Positions 12,125 to 20,986 are shown, numbered from the stretch's first letter. The stretch is DNA of 64,000 bases from Mycobacterium barrassiae (GCF_025822765.1 NZ_JACKUK010000023.1:453535-517534), one strand, 5' to 3'. Translations and numbers: made by a program. Notes: a model not told the origin generated them from the letters alone.

Positions 12125-12160
12125 TCTCACATTCTGGGAAGATAGTATCTCCCTGTGAGA
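12125..12160. promoter_or_regulatory. candidate IclR-type operator between leuC and its regulator
   Basis: TCTCACA (12125-12131) and TGTGAGA (12154-12160) form an inverted repeat spaced by 22 bp, and inside it AGATA-G-TATCT (12140-12150) is a perfect 11-bp palindrome. The right half overlaps the GTG start of the regulator, so bound protein could block both promoters. In Corynebacterium (LtbR) and Streptomyces (NdgR) an IclR regulator divergent from leuCD acts on this intergenic region; the exact site here is inferred. Confidence 0.55.
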
Positions 12161-12856
12161 CAGGATAGCGGCATCGGCGTGCTGGACAAAGCCGTGGGCG
12201 TGCTTCACGCGATCGCCGAGTCCCCATGCGGGCTCGCCGAGTTGTGTGAACGCACCGGGCTACCGCGTGCCACCGCGCATCGGCTGGCCGCGGGTCTGGA
12301 AGTGCACCGGCTGTTGACCCGTAACGGAGACGGCCGATGGCGGCTCGGACCTGGGCTCACCGAGTTGGCGGCACAGGTCAACGATCCACTGCTGGCTGCC
12401 GGTGCCGTCGTCCTTCCCCGCCTCCGCGAGATCACCGGCGAAAGCGTTCAGCTGTACCGCCGCGAAGGCACCTCACGCATCTGTATCGCCGCCCTCGAAC
12501 CACCTGCAGGGCTAAGGGATACCGTTCCGGTCGGCACGAGACTGCCGATGACGGCGGGCTCGGGGGCCAAGGTGCTGCTCGCCCACGCCGACGTCGCCAC
12601 CCAGCAGGCCGTGCTGCCTGCGGCGAAATTCACCGACCGAACCCTGGCCGAGGTACGCAAACGCGGCTGGGCGCAGAGCGCCGCCGAACGCGAGCCCGGC
12701 GTGGCGAGTGTTTCTGCGCCGGTGCGTGATGCGCACGGCGCGGTGATCGCGGCGGTGTCGGTGTCCGGCCCGATCGACCGGATGGGCCGGCGCCCTGGAG
12801 CGAGATGGGCCGCCGATCTCTTGGCCGCGGCCGAAGCGCTCACGCGTCGCCTGTAA
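12155..12856 (+). CDS. IclR-family regulator of leucine biosynthesis (LtbR/NdgR type)
   Basis: 233 residues from GTG 12155. The N-terminal winged helix-turn-helix ([26 protein letters not shown], about 25-50) is followed by an IclR effector domain ([51 protein letters not shown]). Divergence from leuCD, conserved across actinobacteria, indicates that it controls leucine genes. The gene may start at the transcript 5' end, as no Shine-Dalgarno is evident. Its 3' end overlaps the convergent SulP gene by 17 bp. Confidence 0.92.
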   Translation: MRQDSGIGVLDKAVGVLHAIAESPCGLAELCERTGLPRATAHRLAAGLEVHRLLTRNGDGRWRLGPGLTELAAQVNDPLLAAGAVVLPRLREITGESVQLYRREGTSRICIAALEPPAGLRDTVPVGTRLPMTAGSGAKVLLAHADVATQQAVLPAAKFTDRTLAEVRKRGWAQSAAEREPGVASVSAPVRDAHGAVIAAVSVSGPIDRMGRRPGARWAADLLAAAEALTRRL

Positions 12857-14555
12857 AGGGTTTTCGGACATCTGACCGCTGCCGAAACGCCTCCACAGCG
12901 GTCGGCAGCGTCATGAAGATTCGGTGTTCGCCGATTTTTTCCAGCAGACCCGCGGCGCCAAGCGCCTGCCGCAGATCCTGTTTGACCCGCGCCATCGCGA
13001 ACACGACGCCGCGACGCGCGAGATCCTCGCGGAGCTGCTCGAGCGCATCGAGCGCAGTGAGATCGACTTCGACATTCGCTTCGGCGTTCAGCACGAACCA
13101 CTCGACGGGTCCGTCGTTTTCAGTTACGGCCGCCAGTGCTCGGCGCCGGAAGTCCTGTGCGTTCGCAAAGCACAGCGGGGCGTCGTACCTGTAGATCATG
13201 AGACCGGGTATCGAGGTGGCCTCCGGGTAGTCCTCGATGTCGTGCATCCCGGGGATGCCGGGAACGAAGCCGAGGACGCTGTCATGGGCGTGCGCGACGC
13301 GGCGAAGCAGATCCAGGATGGAAAGGGCGACCGCTGCGAGCACCCCGTACAGCACACCGACACCGAGTACGGCTGCGGCGGTTGCCACCGCCAGGATCAA
13401 CTCGCTTCGGCGGAATCGCGCGAGCCGGCGGTACTCACCGACATCGATCAGCCGGCACGCGGCGAACACGACCAAGGCCCCCAGCGCGACAGTCGGAAAT
13501 TGCGCCAGCACACCTCTTCCCCACAACAGCACCGCAAGGACGGTCACCACCACGACCATCGAGCACAACTGGGTGCGGCTGCCAACGGCATCTCCGACCG
13601 CGGTGCGGGACGCGCTCGAACTCACCGGAAATCCGTGTGTCAAACCCACGCCGAGGTTGGCGGCCCCGAGCGCACGCAGTTCGGCATTGGCGTCGATCTC
13701 CTCGCCCTCGCGAGCCGCGAACGCACGCGCAGTCAACACATTGTCGGAAAAGGCGACGATCGCAATTCCGACCGCAGGAAGAATCAGGGCAACGACATCG
13801 CCGGGATCCACGCGAGGCACCCCCAGCGTCGGCCAGCCACTCGGGATCGCACCGACCACGCTGATTCCATTGGCCTGCAACGACAGCAGTGCCACCGCCG
13901 CCGCAGCCGCGAGCACCGCGATCAACGGTCCTGGCGCTCGTGGCACCCACCGTCCGAGACCTTCCAACAGCAGAAGAACGCCGACGGCAAGCACGATCGT
14001 CGGCCAATGGACGTCGTCGACGTTGGTGATGAACGAGCGAATCAGTTCGATGAAGTCACCACCTTCGACTGTGGTGCCTGTGACCTTGCCGAGTTGGCTG
14101 GCGATCATCAGCAGCGCGATGCCCGTCATGTAGCCGACGAGCACGGGTTTGGACAACATGTTGGCCAGAAACCCCAACCGCGCGAGCGCCGCCATGAAAG
14201 ATATGGCGCCGACGAGGATCGCCAGCAGCGCCGCGAGCATCGCGTACCGCCCGCTGTCACCGAGGGCGAGCGGCGCGAGAACGGCAACCGTCATCAACGC
14301 GGTGGTCGATTCGGGCCCGACTGAAAGCTTGCGCGACGAGCCGATGAGGACGTAGACCACCAGCGCAACCGCCGCGACCCACAATCCGACGACAGCGGGC
14401 AGACCCGCCAGCGTCGCATAGGCCATCACCTGCGGAACAAGGTAAGCCGTGACGGTCAGTCCCGCGATCACATCGCCACGCAGCCAGGCGCGCTCGTAAT
14501 TCCGGAACTGCGCGACGCCCGGCGCCCAGTCTCTGAAGCTCCGCAGGTTCCCCAT
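12840..14555 (-). CDS. SulP-family anion transporter with C-terminal STAS domain
   Basis: 571 residues from ATG 14555. The N-terminal SulP signature WLRGDVIAGLTVTAYLVPQVMAYATLAGLP leads into about ten to twelve membrane segments (residues 25-430). A cytoplasmic STAS domain follows (about 455-555). SulP proteins move sulfate, bicarbonate or other anions; the substrate cannot be read from sequence. It diverges from the 31-residue membrane protein/universal-stress-protein genes across a 469-bp region with DosR-like boxes, which suggests it belongs to the same regulon. Convergent overlap with the IclR gene. Confidence 0.92.
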   Translation of the reverse strand: MGNLRSFRDWAPGVAQFRNYERAWLRGDVIAGLTVTAYLVPQVMAYATLAGLPAVVGLWVAAVALVVYVLIGSSRKLSVGPESTTALMTVAVLAPLALGDSGRYAMLAALLAILVGAISFMAALARLGFLANMLSKPVLVGYMTGIALLMIASQLGKVTGTTVEGGDFIELIRSFITNVDDVHWPTIVLAVGVLLLLEGLGRWVPRAPGPLIAVLAAAAAVALLSLQANGISVVGAIPSGWPTLGVPRVDPGDVVALILPAVGIAIVAFSDNVLTARAFAAREGEEIDANAELRALGAANLGVGLTHGFPVSSSASRTAVGDAVGSRTQLCSMVVVVTVLAVLLWGRGVLAQFPTVALGALVVFAACRLIDVGEYRRLARFRRSELILAVATAAAVLGVGVLYGVLAAVALSILDLLRRVAHAHDSVLGFVPGIPGMHDIEDYPEATSIPGLMIYRYDAPLCFANAQDFRRRALAAVTENDGPVEWFVLNAEANVEVDLTALDALEQLREDLARRGVVFAMARVKQDLRQALGAAGLLEKIGEHRIFMTLPTAVEAFRQRSDVRKPFTGDA

Positions 14556-14664
14556 GGTGTGAGTCAGTGTCTCCCGAACGGTGCTGTCACGAGCAGGACG
14601 CTACCGATCTGTGCCGGTCAGCGGCACCCACCGCGCACGGTTGGTGACCTTCGGCCGTTGCCGA

Positions 14665-14678
14665 GGGACCTACGACCC
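14665..14678. promoter_or_regulatory. DosR/DevR-like box upstream of the SulP gene
   Basis: GGGACCTACGACCC matches 11 of 14 core positions of the M. tuberculosis DosR consensus (GGGACTWWAGTCCC). It lies 110 bp upstream of the SulP start on its coding side. Candidate only; the distance allows a promoter in between. Confidence 0.4.
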
Positions 14679-14938
14679 GGTCCGAAAGACGCCACAGCTG
14701 AATACCGTTGACGCACCAACGCCGAATGGACAGGAGCACGGGAGGCGACGGCGGGCCGGGTCACGAATCGATGGTCGAGCAGCAATCGGGGAGCGCCGCT
14801 TCGCCAGGCGCCAGTCCCGATGTTGGGTAGCACAACCGATTTGGACCGCATCGTCGTGCTCATCGTGCGAAGAAGGGCAGCCGGCTGACTTCCGCGGTTT
14901 GACCGCACCGCCGCTTGCCGCAGATTACCGTTCGATCG

Positions 14939-14974
14939 GGGACGACAGACACCGCGTGAAGGGACCAACGGCCC
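14939..14974. promoter_or_regulatory. tandem DosR/DevR-like boxes upstream of the microprotein/USP operon
   Basis: Box 1 at 14939-14952 (GGGACGACAGACAC, 10/14 core matches) and box 2 at 14961-14974 (GGGACCAACGGCCC, 11/14) are 22 bp apart start to start. That is two helical turns, the spacing used for cooperative DevR binding in M. tuberculosis dormancy promoters. They end 50 bp upstream of the ATG at 15025. The downstream genes encode universal stress proteins, a hallmark DosR-regulon class. Confidence 0.6.
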
Positions 14975-15024
14975 TGCCTAACGTCTTCGGCCGACCGTAA
15001 CGTCGGCCGAAAAGGAGGCTCGTT

Positions 15025-15120
15025 ATGGATTGGCCCACTGCCGCAGTATTGATCGCTGTTGTCATCGCCGTCATGACGATTTTGACCACCTATATCAACG
15101 GCCGCTATTCCAAGAAGTAG
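15025..15120 (+). CDS. 31-residue single-pass membrane protein
   Basis: A 32-codon gene with an excellent AAGGAGG Shine-Dalgarno 7 nt upstream of ATG 15025. The protein begins MDWPTAAVLI, continues as an uninterrupted hydrophobic stretch of about 18 residues (AAVLIAVVIAVMTILTTY), and ends in the basic tail NGRYSKK. This fits a single transmembrane helix with a cytoplasmic positive C-terminus. It lies 11 nt before the first universal stress protein gene and under the tandem DosR-like boxes, so it is probably the first cistron of that operon. I do not recognise a family; a role as a membrane microprotein partner is inference. Confidence 0.75.
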   Translation: MDWPTAAVLIAVVIAVMTILTTYINGRYSKK

Positions 15121-15131
15121 GAGGAATGACG

Positions 15132-16028
15132 ATGAGCCAGAGTTCCCCGAAGTACGGGATCCTTGTCGGAGTCGATGGGTCGCCCGAATCGGAGGCGGCC
15201 ATCCGATGGGCCACCCATGAGGCCGTCATGCGTGACCAGCCGATCACCCTGTTGCACGCCATCCCGCCTGTCGTCGTCAGCTGGCCCGTCGCGTATCTGG
15301 AAACGAGCTTCGCCGAGTCGCAGGAGAATTTCGCCCGCGAGGTTCTCGACAAAGCGCAGAAGACGGTCCAGGCAAGCATCGGAGAAGCTCAGCCCCCGGA
15401 AGTTCGATCCGAGGTCATGCATATCGACGCCCCCTCAGCGATGGTGACAGCGTCGCGCGACGCGTATATGACGGTGGCCGGCAGTAGGGGGCTCGGCGCG
15501 ATCGGGCGCACGATTCTGGGCTCGGTCAGTAGCGGTTTACTCCACCACGGGTATGGGCCGATCGTGATCATTCCCTCCGACCAGGCTCCTGCGCCCCACG
15601 GCTCCGCACCCGTTCTTCTCGGTGTCGACGGCTCCCCCGCATCCGAGGATGCGACGGCCCTGGCGTTCGACGAGGCGTCCCGAAGGGGCGTCGATCTGGT
15701 CGCCTTGCACGCATGGAGTGATGTCGGCGTCTTGCCGGTCCTCGGAATGGACTGGCACAAGTACGAAGACGAGGGACACGAGGTATTGGCTGAACGCCTC
15801 GCGGGATGGCAGGAGCAGTACCCGGATGTGCGTATCCACCGCCGGATCGTCTGCGACCAGCCCGCACGATGGCTCATCGAGGAGTCTGAAAAGGCTCAGC
15901 TCGTGGTGATCGGCAGCCACGGTCGCGGCGGCTTCGCCGGTATGCTGCTCGGCTCGGTCAGCTCGAAGGTGGCGCAGGGGTCGAAGGCCCCTGTGATCGT
16001 CGTCCGCGCCCGGCGTGATTCGAAATGA
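15132..16028 (+). CDS. universal stress protein, tandem UspA domains
   Basis: 298 residues from ATG 15132. The AGGAGG at 15119-15124 is correctly spaced (7 nt) for this ATG but too close to the one at 15126. Two UspA domains are present; each has the ATP-binding motif G-2x-G-9x-G-S: GSRGLGAIGRTILGSVSSG (first) and GSHGRGGFAGMLLGSVSS (second), and each opens with LVGVDGSPESEAAIRWA-type strands. This is the architecture of the DosR-induced Rv2005c/Rv2623 group, where ATP binding is linked to growth arrest. Its stop overlaps the next start by 4 nt (ATGA), so the two Usp proteins are translationally coupled. Confidence 0.93.
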   Translation: MSQSSPKYGILVGVDGSPESEAAIRWATHEAVMRDQPITLLHAIPPVVVSWPVAYLETSFAESQENFAREVLDKAQKTVQASIGEAQPPEVRSEVMHIDAPSAMVTASRDAYMTVAGSRGLGAIGRTILGSVSSGLLHHGYGPIVIIPSDQAPAPHGSAPVLLGVDGSPASEDATALAFDEASRRGVDLVALHAWSDVGVLPVLGMDWHKYEDEGHEVLAERLAGWQEQYPDVRIHRRIVCDQPARWLIEESEKAQLVVIGSHGRGGFAGMLLGSVSSKVAQGSKAPVIVVRARRDSK

Positions 16029-16900
16029 CGGACACCACGAGGCCCATCGTCGTCGGCGTCGACGGTAGCGACGCAGCGATGTCGGCGGCGATATGGGCGG
16101 CCGCGGTAGCGCTGAAATTCGAGGTTCCGCTCGAGTTGGTCAGTGGCGCACCTGAAGCCGGTCACCTGCTGACCGACGCCGCCATGGCCATCCGGGCCGC
16201 CGCGCTCGCCGAGCATCACGAGCAGGCGGCCGCGCTGCTCAAATCGACCGAGGAACAGGTGCGCGCCGCGGCGCCCGGGCTCGAGGTGACCACGCTGCGA
16301 TCCGATGAGCCTGCCGACGCCCTGCTGATTTCACGCAGCCGCTCCGCCCGATTCGTGGTTCTCGGCGCCGGGGCGATATCGCCTGCGGCCGCTCTGCTGG
16401 TCGGGTCGACAACCCTTGCCGTAACGGCACATTCGGCATGTCCGGTGGTGGTGTGGCGCGGTGACAGTGACGTGCCCACGAAGAAGCCCATCGTGCTCGG
16501 AGTGGACGGGGAGCGGACGGGCGCGGTCGCGTTTGAAACTGCTTTCGAGTTGGCGAGCAGATTCGACGTCGAGTTGAGGGCCGTCCACGCCTGGCCGTCG
16601 GTTCGGCCGCCGGCGTGGGTCACCGAGCCGTTGCTGACCGATTGGGACGGTCTCGAGAGCCTTGAGTGGGCAAAGCTTCTCAACATTCTCGAGCCGTGGA
16701 CCGCGCGCTATCCGGACGTGAAGGTGACGAACTACATCGAACCGGATGGACCTGCCAAGGTTCTCCTGCGGCATGCGGCCGATTCGCAGCTTGTCATCGT
16801 GGGCAGCCGGAAGCGCACTCTGCTGGCGGCGACGCTGGTGGGCTCCACCGGGCTCAATCTCTTGCATCACTGCCCAACCCCGGTCGTCATCTGTCATTGA
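16025..16900 (+). CDS. universal stress protein, tandem domains with degenerate ATP-binding loops
   Basis: 291 residues from ATG 16025, overlapping the preceding gene by ATGA. Two Usp folds are visible ([37 protein letters not shown]), but the nucleotide loops are altered: GAGAISPAAALLVGST in the first domain and GSRKRTLLAATLVGST in the second. Neither keeps the G-2x-G that precedes the nine-residue spacer in its partner. It may not bind ATP and may act as a heterodimer partner of the coupled upstream Usp; that is inference. Convergent with the next Usp gene across 10 nt. Confidence 0.88.
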   Translation: MTDTTRPIVVGVDGSDAAMSAAIWAAAVALKFEVPLELVSGAPEAGHLLTDAAMAIRAAALAEHHEQAAALLKSTEEQVRAAAPGLEVTTLRSDEPADALLISRSRSARFVVLGAGAISPAAALLVGSTTLAVTAHSACPVVVWRGDSDVPTKKPIVLGVDGERTGAVAFETAFELASRFDVELRAVHAWPSVRPPAWVTEPLLTDWDGLESLEWAKLLNILEPWTARYPDVKVTNYIEPDGPAKVLLRHAADSQLVIVGSRKRTLLAATLVGSTGLNLLHHCPTPVVICH

Positions 16901-16910
16901 CGACCGGGCG

Positions 16911-17780
16911 TCATGAACGAGCGACGATCACCGGAATCTGCGCTGCTTGCACAACCGCGGTGCTCACCGAACCCAACAACGTGCTCGCGACGGCTCCGTG
17001 TCCGTGGCTGCCGACGACGATCATCTGCGGCGGTCCGGGGTAGTCGACCAGACGCAGCGCCGGTTGATCCCGAACAACCACCCTGCGCACGACGACATCG
17101 GAATAGCGGTCTTGCCACGCGGCCAGCCGCTCAGCGAACTGTTGGTCGACCTCGATGCGCAGATTCTCCCAGTCGAGGGTGAATTCGAACGCCCCCGAAC
17201 CCCACCACGCGTGCAGCGCCACCAATTCGACTCCACGTCGGGATGCTTCCTCGAAGGCCAGCGAGGTGGCCGCCGCCGCCGAGGGCGAGAGATCGCAGCC
17301 GAGCAGAACCGGCCCGTCGACATTTGGCGTTTCCTCGCGGATGACGGCCACCGGGCACCGCGCATGGTGCACCAGACCCATGCTCACCGAACCAAGCAAT
17401 GCGCGTGCGAGTCGTCCCCGACCTCGGTTGCCCACCACCACCATTTCGGCATGCTGTGACATCTCGACCAGCGCCGGCACCGCGGTCGCGCGAAGCAGTT
17501 CGGTCGAAATCTGCAGTGCCCCATCTGAGGCCCCATTCGCAGCGTCCGTCGCCACCGAGACAGCCTCGTCGAGGATCTGCCGGCCCAGGTCGTTCTGCCA
17601 ACTCAACACGTCGGGTGGCACCGGTGTTGCCAGCCAGGTGCCGACCACCGGCGCAATGGCATGGACGATGGTCAGGCGCGTGTCACGCAGGCGGGCATCA
17701 TGTGCGGCCCATCGAAGGGCCGCCTCGGCCGAAGGTGAACCGTCAACGGCGACAACGACGCCTGCCTCGCCGGTGCTCAC
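16911..17780 (-). CDS. universal stress protein, tandem UspA domains
   Basis: 289 residues from GTG 17780. Both domains keep the ATP-binding loop: [19 protein letters not shown] and [18 protein letters not shown]; the N-terminus reads [20 protein letters not shown]. The start overlaps the stop of the DUF1918 gene by 4 nt (GTGA), so it is the last cistron of a minus-strand operon of kinase/ATPase, wax-ester synthase, DUF1918 and Usp. That operon starts at the DosR-like boxes near 21.0 kb. Probable role: ATP-sensing stress/dormancy protein in the cytoplasm. Confidence 0.93.
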   Translation of the reverse strand: MSTGEAGVVVAVDGSPSAEAALRWAAHDARLRDTRLTIVHAIAPVVGTWLATPVPPDVLSWQNDLGRQILDEAVSVATDAANGASDGALQISTELLRATAVPALVEMSQHAEMVVVGNRGRGRLARALLGSVSMGLVHHARCPVAVIREETPNVDGPVLLGCDLSPSAAAATSLAFEEASRRGVELVALHAWWGSGAFEFTLDWENLRIEVDQQFAERLAAWQDRYSDVVVRRVVVRDQPALRLVDYPGPPQMIVVGSHGHGAVASTLLGSVSTAVVQAAQIPVIVARS

Positions 17781-18025
17781 GTGCGCTGGCCGTGGATGTC
17801 GGCGTGATGGCCAGCGCGTTCCTCGGCAGCTCGTTGCTCAGCAGCCGTGACGATGACCGCGTCGGGCCCGGGAAACACAGTCGCCGTGTGGTCATTGTCG
17901 AGCCATCGGACGACGTAGGGTGGCGAGCCGTCATCGGAATGCACTTCAGTGATCAGTCCGCGTCGCTCGGGATGGTCGATAGTGAGGCCTTTGGTCACAA
18001 GCCAATCCCCGACTTCGGCTTTCAT
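17777..18025 (-). CDS. DUF1918 protein
   Basis: 82 residues from ATG 18025, chosen for its GGAGGGAGAT Shine-Dalgarno immediately upstream; an earlier in-frame start at 18046 lacks one. The N-terminal 60 residues ([49 protein letters not shown]) form the small beta-barrel-like DUF1918 domain of unknown function, common in mycobacteria beside stress genes. A short charged tail follows. It is coupled by GTGA overlap to the Usp gene downstream. Confidence 0.88.
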   Translation of the reverse strand: MKAEVGDWLVTKGLTIDHPERRGLITEVHSDDGSPPYVVRWLDNDHTATVFPGPDAVIVTAAEQRAAEERAGHHADIHGQRT

Positions 18026-18059
18026 ATCTCCCTCCTCATCAATCAAGGCATCAGATCAA

Positions 18060-19418
18060 TCACACCAAGTCGATCAATTCGTCGATTCCCTGCTCGATTC
18101 CGCGTGCGAGTTCGTCCACATCGGGCGCGGCGTCGTAATCCGCCGTGATACCGAAGGTGAGTTCATCGGCGTAGCTCACGATCGCCACGCCGGTGCGGAG
18201 GTTCAGGGCGATCGGCGGAATCGGCATCATCCGTAGGACTTCGCGGTCCAAGATTCGGAGTCGGTGGCGTGGCCCGGGGACGTTGGTGGCCAGCGTCACG
18301 ACACCATGCTGCGGGAGTTTGGTGAGCGCGCGAACGGTCCACGCGGTCAACGCGAACGGCACCATGTTGACGGCCGCAACGAATGCGCTCCCCGCCTCAC
18401 GCTGTCCGCTGGACTTTGCCCGCGTCAACCGTTTGTGCACCGTCTGCAGCCGGTCGACGGGGTCCTCGCGGTCCACTGGGAGGAAGGGCAGCATCACGGA
18501 GACCCGGTTATCCGTGATGTCCATCTCGTCGTTCGACCGCACGGACACAGGCACCAGCGTCCGCAATGAGTTCCGCTTCGGCGGCGTGCCCCGACGGATC
18601 AGCGCGGCCCGGTAGCTGGCTGAGATCGCCGACAACGCAACGTCGTTCAGCGTCACATCAAATGCATCCTGTATTTTCGCGACATCCCGAAGGCTCACTC
18701 GCGCAGCGCTGTAACGCCGCATGGTTGTCACGGGGCCAACGAGTGGTGAGTCGGCGGCCGGACTCAAGATTGCGCTGGCGATCTTCACCGCACCTCCGAC
18801 CGCCAGCTCCGCACTGGCCGCTGCCTCAGTAGCGAGACTCCAGGTGGCGCGCGCCCAATCCAAGGGATTCAGACTCAGTTTGAAGGAAGCGTCCTGCTTC
18901 GCGGGCACCTGCTTGGCAGCCCGGATCTCCGTCGCGAAGGTTTCGCCCTTGCCCCCGTCGGCGAGCCCGGACAGCATGTGCATGGTCGTGATTCCGTCCG
19001 CAATGCAGTGGTGGATCTTGAGCAGCATCGCCCATTGTCCGCCCGAGAGGCCCTCGATGATCCAGCATTCCCACAGTGGGTGGTCACGATCCAACCGCCG
19101 TTCCATGATGTCGGCGGTCAGCCGGAACAACTCATTGTCGCTTCCGGGCGCGGGTACAGCGATGTGATGAATATGGTGGGAGAGATCGATATCCGGCGCG
19201 TCCTCCCATTCCGGCGGTTGAAGATCGAGCAGGTGAGTCCGAAGTACCTGCCTCATCCTGGGCACTGCGGTCGCTCTCTCCAAAACGGCCGCCGCCAGAG
19301 TTTCGAATTCTGGGATCGGGCCCTCCAGCACCGATAGGCCGCCGATCGCAAGGCTGATGTGGGGGTCGGCGTCCTCCGCTTCGAGAAAGCCCGCATCAAG
19401 GGGGGTCAATCGCTCCAC
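18060..19418 (-). CDS. wax ester synthase / diacylglycerol O-acyltransferase (WS/DGAT, Tgs family)
   Basis: 452 residues from GTG 19418, with a GAGG 6-8 nt upstream. The acyltransferase motif HHCIADG (HHxxxDG) is at residues 136-142, the N-terminus has the family opening RLTPLDAGFLEAED and the C-terminal half contains NVPGPRHRL, another conserved block. These membrane-associated enzymes make triacylglycerol or wax esters from acyl-CoA; several are DosR-controlled in M. tuberculosis (Tgs1). It lies 38 nt after the kinase/ATPase gene and 34 nt before DUF1918 in one operon, consistent with lipid storage during growth arrest. Confidence 0.93.
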   Translation of the reverse strand: MERLTPLDAGFLEAEDADPHISLAIGGLSVLEGPIPEFETLAAAVLERATAVPRMRQVLRTHLLDLQPPEWEDAPDIDLSHHIHHIAVPAPGSDNELFRLTADIMERRLDRDHPLWECWIIEGLSGGQWAMLLKIHHCIADGITTMHMLSGLADGGKGETFATEIRAAKQVPAKQDASFKLSLNPLDWARATWSLATEAAASAELAVGGAVKIASAILSPAADSPLVGPVTTMRRYSAARVSLRDVAKIQDAFDVTLNDVALSAISASYRAALIRRGTPPKRNSLRTLVPVSVRSNDEMDITDNRVSVMLPFLPVDREDPVDRLQTVHKRLTRAKSSGQREAGSAFVAAVNMVPFALTAWTVRALTKLPQHGVVTLATNVPGPRHRLRILDREVLRMMPIPPIALNLRTGVAIVSYADELTFGITADYDAAPDVDELARGIEQGIDELIDLV

Positions 19419-19456
19419 TGCTGCCTCACTCTCCGTACGCCCGTGCAATACCGAAG

Positions 19457-20950
19457 TCAGAACTGCAAGCAACAGATCTCGAGCGCCTCCGTGACTGAGT
19501 CGGCCACTGGCCGACTGGTATCCAAGCGATGCCCGCCCGGCCACCCCTGGCTTTCCTCGGCCAGCTCGACCGCGATCGCAGGCGTGGCGTCGGATGTCGA
19601 CTCCGGCCTGGACGCAACCCGCGCCGACGCCTCGTCTGCCGGAATCGAGCAGGTGAATTCGGAGAACGGGGCCGCGGCGTCGGCCGCGATGCGGCGCGCC
19701 CGTTCTCGCTGCCCTGTATCGCGCCACGTTCCGTCAAGGATGACCGACACACCACGCTGGAGCAGAACACTCGCGCGCCGCAGAACTTCGTCGTACACGG
19801 CAGCCACATTGCGCGGGTCGTAGAGGCCGGCGTTGAGGCTGCCCGGTTCGCCGCCGATGGCACCGCTCTGCTGCAGTTCGCGGCGGACGTCGTCGGTTGA
19901 GATCACCTGGGCACGAATCTGTTCCGCGAGCCCGCGGGCCACGGTGGTCTTACCCGTTCCGGGGCCGCCGCCGATGAGCAGAAGTCTGACGACGCCCGCT
20001 CTCAGGTGATCAAGCGCGATGTCGAAATGTCGTTGCGCATCCACGCCCGCGGCGGGGTGCCCTTGTGCCACACGCACACAATCGACCTTGGCGCGGACAA
20101 CCGCACGGTATGCGATGTAGAAGTCCACGAGCGACTCGGGCGCCGTCTCCCCCGCGGCTCGGCGGTATGCCGCGAGGAAGTGGGTCGCCAGCTCGGGGCG
20201 GCCCAGGAACTCGAGGTCCATCGCGAGGAACGCAGCATCATCGATACCGTCGATGAATCGGAGCGTGTCGTCGAACTCCATGCAATCGAGGATCGCCAAC
20301 TCGCCTGGCGGGCAGAAGATGTCGTCGGCGAGGAGATCGCCGTGCCCGTCGACGACCCTGCCGTCTGCCACACGCTGGGCGAACAACGGCGCACGGCCCG
20401 CGACAAACGACGTGACCAGCTGACGTACTTCAGTGATCTTGTCCGCTGCAATCACCCCGTGGCGTTCGAGTTCGCGCAGGTTCTGTTCCCACCGAGCAGT
20501 GATGGCGTCTGGGCCGGCCTGCTGCGCGATCGCTTCACTGCGAACCGCATCGCGATGAAACCGTGCGAGCGTATCGGCGATGGCCGTCAACTGCTCGTGC
20601 ACGGGCTCACCGTTTCTGACCTTCCAGGACAGCCGATGGTGGTCGCCGTAGCGACGCATCACCACCACCGGTTCCGCCAGTCCTCCGGACGGCCCCACGA
20701 AGTGTGCGACACCGAGGTAACTGTTCGGTGCCAGTCTGCTGTTGAGCGCGACTTCACGTTCGCACACGCTTTCCCGTTGCTCGACGGTCGTGAAGTCGAG
20801 GAAATCCGTGGCGATCGGCTTCTTCGCCTTGTAAGCCTTGTCCCCCAGCAGCATGACGACGCCCGTGTGCGTCTCGTGGACCTCCGCAGCGAAGTTGCCG
20901 GCCACAGTCCAGGGCTCGCGGATCTCATCGGACATCGTCATGGCATCCAT
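19457..20950 (-). CDS. two-domain protein: APH-like kinase fold plus P-loop ATPase (Rv2004c-like)
   Basis: 497 residues from ATG 20950 (ATGs at 20941 and 20935 are also in frame; none has a clear Shine-Dalgarno). The N-terminal part resembles aminoglycoside phosphotransferase-type kinases, with a Brenner-like DGHGDLLADDIF and a following ILDCMEFDD metal motif. The C-terminal part has the Walker A GGGPGTGKTT (Lys about 334) of the zeta-toxin/gluconate-kinase-like ATPases, then VISTDDVRREL. The same combination occurs in M. tuberculosis Rv2004c, a DosR-regulon gene of unknown function. It diverges from the acg-like gene across a 106-bp region with two DosR-like boxes. Confidence 0.88.
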   Translation of the reverse strand: MDAMTMSDEIREPWTVAGNFAAEVHETHTGVVMLLGDKAYKAKKPIATDFLDFTTVEQRESVCEREVALNSRLAPNSYLGVAHFVGPSGGLAEPVVVMRRYGDHHRLSWKVRNGEPVHEQLTAIADTLARFHRDAVRSEAIAQQAGPDAITARWEQNLRELERHGVIAADKITEVRQLVTSFVAGRAPLFAQRVADGRVVDGHGDLLADDIFCPPGELAILDCMEFDDTLRFIDGIDDAAFLAMDLEFLGRPELATHFLAAYRRAAGETAPESLVDFYIAYRAVVRAKVDCVRVAQGHPAAGVDAQRHFDIALDHLRAGVVRLLLIGGGPGTGKTTVARGLAEQIRAQVISTDDVRRELQQSGAIGGEPGSLNAGLYDPRNVAAVYDEVLRRASVLLQRGVSVILDGTWRDTGQRERARRIAADAAAPFSEFTCSIPADEASARVASRPESTSDATPAIAVELAEESQGWPGGHRLDTSRPVADSVTEALEICCLQF

Positions 20951-20986
20951 GGTTCACATCATGGGCGTGCTGACCGTCGCTTTCCA

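Larger units (their letters stand above)
14556..15024. other. 469-bp divergent intergenic region with no supported long gene
   Basis: This gap lies between the SulP start (14555, minus) and a 31-codon gene (15025, plus). Open frames across it (for example 14581-15000) have no Shine-Dalgarno, family resemblance or domain signal and look like high-GC noise. What it does hold are the GGGAC-N4-GnCCC boxes annotated separately and, at 15011-15018, the AAGGAGGC Shine-Dalgarno of the small gene. Confidence 0.7.

Noticed and set aside
14581-15000. 139-codon open frame in the SulP/Usp intergenic region
   Set aside because: No ribosome site, Arg/Pro/Gly-rich composition without domains, and it spans the regulatory boxes.
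19419-19727. Extended N-terminus of the WS/DGAT protein
   Set aside because: It overlaps the kinase/ATPase gene and does not resemble the family; GTG 19418 has a proper ribosome site and begins at the conserved RLTPLDAGF.
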